Below are positions 61,941-64,000 of a stretch of DNA of 64,000 nt, one piece after another (within the stretch, counting starts at the first letter, position 1; each line of letters opens with the position of its first letter). Position numbers and translations under genes: made by a program. The notes under the pieces are model-generated. The model saw only the letters and a program-made list of their open reading frames with translations, was not told where the DNA came from and did no database searches. Origin of the DNA: Hyphomicrobiales bacterium (GTDB taxonomy: Bacteria; Pseudomonadota; Alphaproteobacteria; Rhizobiales; Rhizobiaceae); contig UCNE01000005.1 in NCBI GenBank assembly GCA_900473685.1, positions 248,001 through 312,000 on the forward strand, written 5' to 3'.

Positions 61941-63383
61941 TTAATGCTGTCCCGGCTTAACGTCCATCGGGATCGGGCAGACATAGGGCTGGCCGTCCAT
62001 CTTCTCTTCCCATTCCGTCCGTGCCTGAAAGCGAAGTTCTTCCGACGTCGCCAGGTCAAGGCCGGTCGCGGCCAGCACCTTCGCGGCATGTACCATCGCC
62101 TTATGTGCGGCCGGGCTGCGGCCCTGCGCCACCACCTGCCAAGTATGTGGATTGGTGCCGATCGCCCAGGCGGGCGCCCAGCACTGCGCCGTCGGTGTTA
62201 CCCGGCTGACGTCACCAACGTCTGTGGAACCGGCGCGAAAATGCGACTGGCCTTCGAAGGCACGCAATCCGAGATGCAACGCCGTTGAGCCATCGATCCT
62301 GTCGTTGGAAAAGACGTCACTCTTGATCTGGTAAAGCCGGATACTGCTCTTGACCGCTTCGTCGGTAAAGGTGGCCTGGATTTTCTTTGCGAAAGCAATG
62401 TCGTCCGCATCGAAGGGTACAGGGCCGAGTGCGACCATGTTGTCGTGAATGGCGTTCTCAAGCGTCAGATTGGGGAGGAGGTTGGTCGAGGCGGTATCGA
62501 AGATGGCCTCGACTTCTGTCTCTGTCATGGTGGCCGCACCTTGTGCGACTTTGCCTACCCGCTCGGCAAGGGTGAGCGCCTGCGCCATTTCCGGCGCACG
62601 GATCAGATAAAGCACTTCGGCCTTGGCCTGCACCACATTGGCGGCCCGTCCACCGGCGTCGGTGATGGCATAGTGAACACGGCAATCCTGCGGCATGTGT
62701 TCGCGCAGGAAATTGACGCCGACATTCATCAGTTCGACGGCATCGAGCGCGGAGCGGCCGAGATGGGCGCTGTTGGCAGCGTGCGCCGCCACGCCCTTGA
62801 ACCGGTAATAGCTTTCGAGCACTGCCAGATTGTTGGTGGAGCGAACCCCGTTGAAGGGGGCTGGATGCCAGGTCAGTGCCGCATCGACATTATCGAACGC
62901 ACCGGCGCGGACCATGAAGGTCTTGCCGGAACCACCTTCTTCTCCGGGGCAGCCGTAATAGCGGATAGTACCTGGCAGGCTCTCAGCTTCCATGTGTTTG
63001 GCAAGCGAAATCGCTGCGAGTAACGAACCGGCGCCGAGAAGATTGTGACCACAGCCATGGCCGGTTCCATCGGCTGTCAGTGGCTGCGGAGCATCGGCGC
63101 CCGCCACCTGGCTCATGCCTGCCAGTGCATCGAACTCGCCGAGAAAGGCGATAACGGGCTTACCGCTGCCGAACTCCCCGATGAACGCCGTTTCCATATT
63201 CGCGACGCCCTTCAGCACGGAAAAGCCGTTCTGCTCTAGCATCCCGATTATCAGCGCCGACGACTGGTGCTCATCGAATTTCAGCTCGGCGAAGTCCCAG
63301 ATCTGGTCGCTCAGCGCGGTAAATTGCGGCGCCATGGCGTCGATGGCAGTGGTCAGGGAAAGCAGGGAAGATTTGTCGGGCAT
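61941..63383 (-). CDS. M20 family amidohydrolase (AbgB-like)
   Basis: A 480-residue M20D-type amidohydrolase. Zinc ligands and catalytic residues are in GTGHGCGHNLLGAGSLLAAI and YYGCPGEEGGSGKTFMV; the dimerisation domain follows (YYRFKGVAAHAANSAHLGRS). AbgB-like enzymes cleave p-aminobenzoyl-glutamate or similar N-acyl amino acids. The start at 63383 gives MPDKSSLLSL; an extension of 25 residues looks spurious. A solute-binding protein gene of an ABC importer precedes it on the same strand, so it likely hydrolyses the imported compound. Confidence 0.88.
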   Translation of the reverse strand: MPDKSSLLSLTTAIDAMAPQFTALSDQIWDFAELKFDEHQSSALIIGMLEQNGFSVLKGVANMETAFIGEFGSGKPVIAFLGEFDALAGMSQVAGADAPQPLTADGTGHGCGHNLLGAGSLLAAISLAKHMEAESLPGTIRYYGCPGEEGGSGKTFMVRAGAFDNVDAALTWHPAPFNGVRSTNNLAVLESYYRFKGVAAHAANSAHLGRSALDAVELMNVGVNFLREHMPQDCRVHYAITDAGGRAANVVQAKAEVLYLIRAPEMAQALTLAERVGKVAQGAATMTETEVEAIFDTASTNLLPNLTLENAIHDNMVALGPVPFDADDIAFAKKIQATFTDEAVKSSIRLYQIKSDVFSNDRIDGSTALHLGLRAFEGQSHFRAGSTDVGDVSRVTPTAQCWAPAWAIGTNPHTWQVVAQGRSPAAHKAMVHAAKVLAATGLDLATSEELRFQARTEWEEKMDGQPYVCPIPMDVKPGQH

Positions 63384-63503
63384 GGGTATCCTCGCATCGA
63401 CGCAATTTCGGCGTCGGAAATCCGGTCCGGCGGATCGCAATCCGCCGGTTCTGTTCATCGTGATAGAGAAGGTGATGCGCCGCCGGGGCGGTGCAATGAA
63501 CGC

Positions 63504-64000
63504 TTACTTGTCGACCGACACTTCCCACAGGCGGGCGTTTGACTGCCAGACCGGCTGGCCCTTCAGCGCCTTGGTTGCGCCCCAGACATCGACCATGTCA
63601 TAGAGGAAGATGCCGGGCATCTCCTGCAGCATCAGCTCATGGAACTCGTCGAAGATCGCCTGACGCTTTTTCGGGTCGATTTCGGCATAGGCGGCCTTCA
63701 TCAGGTCGCGCGCCTTCGGATCGTCCCACATCAGCGAGGCGTTCTTGTCCTTGTCGCCGACATAGAAGCTGTACATCAGCGCCGGGTCGAGACGCGGCGA
63801 GACCGATTGCGAAATGATCTGGTAGTTGCCGGCGCGGCGGCGATCGACCTGCGTGGCATAATCGATCACTTCGATCTGAATGTTGAGCCCGATCTGCTGC
63901 AGCATCGCCTGCGCCATCACCGCCGCCGGGAAGCTCGGCACGTTGCCGCGCTTATTGGCGATGATGCTGATCGGTTCGCCCTTGTAGCCGGAGGCCTCGA
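63504..64000 (-). CDS. ABC transporter solute-binding protein, family 5 (peptide/opine type), partial
   Basis: The C-terminal part of a family-5 extracellular solute-binding protein runs off the right edge. About 165 codons are visible: PSFPAAVMAQAMLQQIGLNI, then YATQVDRRRAGNYQIISQ, the SVSPRLDPALMYSFYVG segment and KKRQAIFDEFHELMLQEMPG, all typical of DppA/OppA-like proteins. It delivers peptides or related amides to an inner-membrane permease. On the same strand as the M20 amidohydrolase, 120 bases upstream of its start, and probably in the same transcript. Confidence 0.88.
   Translation of the reverse strand, partial: EASGYKGEPISIIANKRGNVPSFPAAVMAQAMLQQIGLNIQIEVIDYATQVDRRRAGNYQIISQSVSPRLDPALMYSFYVGDKDKNASLMWDDPKARDLMKAAYAEIDPKKRQAIFDEFHELMLQEMPGIFLYDMVDVWGATKALKGQPVWQSNARLWEVSVDK

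Overview
The window looks like chromosomal DNA of an alphaproteobacterium of the Rhizobiaceae (Rhizobium, Agrobacterium or Neorhizobium-like). The evidence is the high GC coding bias, pairs of rhizobial RIME-type palindromic repeats (15.8-16.0, 21.05-21.18 and 45.34-45.44 kb), the membrane urate oxidase PuuD with a fused cytochrome c, the fused allantoinase/OHCU decarboxylase, and a B12-riboswitch-controlled nrdHIEF operon. No rRNA, tRNA, CRISPR array or complete insertion sequence was seen. The species call is an inference from gene families, not from a marker gene.

Layout. 1-1.5 kb: start of a phosphotransferase-aminotransferase gene, divergent from an Lrp-type regulator. 1.6-15.8 kb: a purine catabolism region with an NCS2 purine permease, ureidoglycolate lyase, allantoinase/OHCU decarboxylase, HIU hydrolase, xanthine dehydrogenase xdhABC, a LysR regulator, urate oxidase PuuD and guanine deaminase. 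It is interrupted by a D-Ala-D-Ala carboxypeptidase and a YciI protein. 15.8-16.7 kb: repeats and hairpins without a convincing gene. 16.7-20.1 kb: a GH25 lipoprotein, a ChaA-type antiporter and a lone ATP synthase subunit a gene. 20.1-26.2 kb: an IclR regulator and the glyoxylate-to-glycerate operon gcl-hyi-glxR-ttuD. 28.3-35.2 kb: a leucine/isovalerate operon (liuA, mccB, ridA, mccA, HMG-CoA lyase, methylglutaconyl-CoA hydratase). 35.3-41.8 kb: a RES/Xre toxin-antitoxin pair, a desaturase, a PhnD-like protein, a ROK regulator followed by a 42-codon ORF, and a TetR/MFS efflux pair. 42-46.5 kb: NrdR box, cobalamin riboswitch and nrdHIEF. 46.6-51.6 kb: a small unknown protein, a TPR membrane protein and a large secreted SH3/glycine-rich protein; two promoters here share a 16-bp motif. 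51.7-59.8 kb: an SDR, a resolvase remnant, an AT-rich GNAT gene, a beta-barrel protein and a 1690-residue RTX protein with internal repeats. 59.9-64 kb: an omega-aminotransferase, an XRE-cupin regulator, an M20 peptidase and the C-terminal part of an ABC solute-binding protein.

How the genes work together. Guanine and hypoxanthine enter through the permease. GuaD and XdhABC convert them to urate. PuuD, HiuH and the UraD domain give allantoin, the PuuE domain gives allantoate, and AllA releases glyoxylate. Glyoxylate is the substrate of gcl, and gcl-glxR-ttuD take it to 2-phosphoglycerate. Only allantoicase (or an equivalent) is missing here. A TTTGAAAGT-centred element lies in front of the permease, in the allantoinase/hiuH divergent gap and in the lysR/puuD gap, which suggests one regulon. 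The liu genes form a complete route from isovaleryl-CoA to acetoacetate and acetyl-CoA. The most unusual items are the orphan atpB paralogue with a changed residue next to the essential arginine, the shared GTAAC-type promoter motif, the structured leader of the purine permease, and a hairpin that buries the ribosome binding site of the giant RTX protein.
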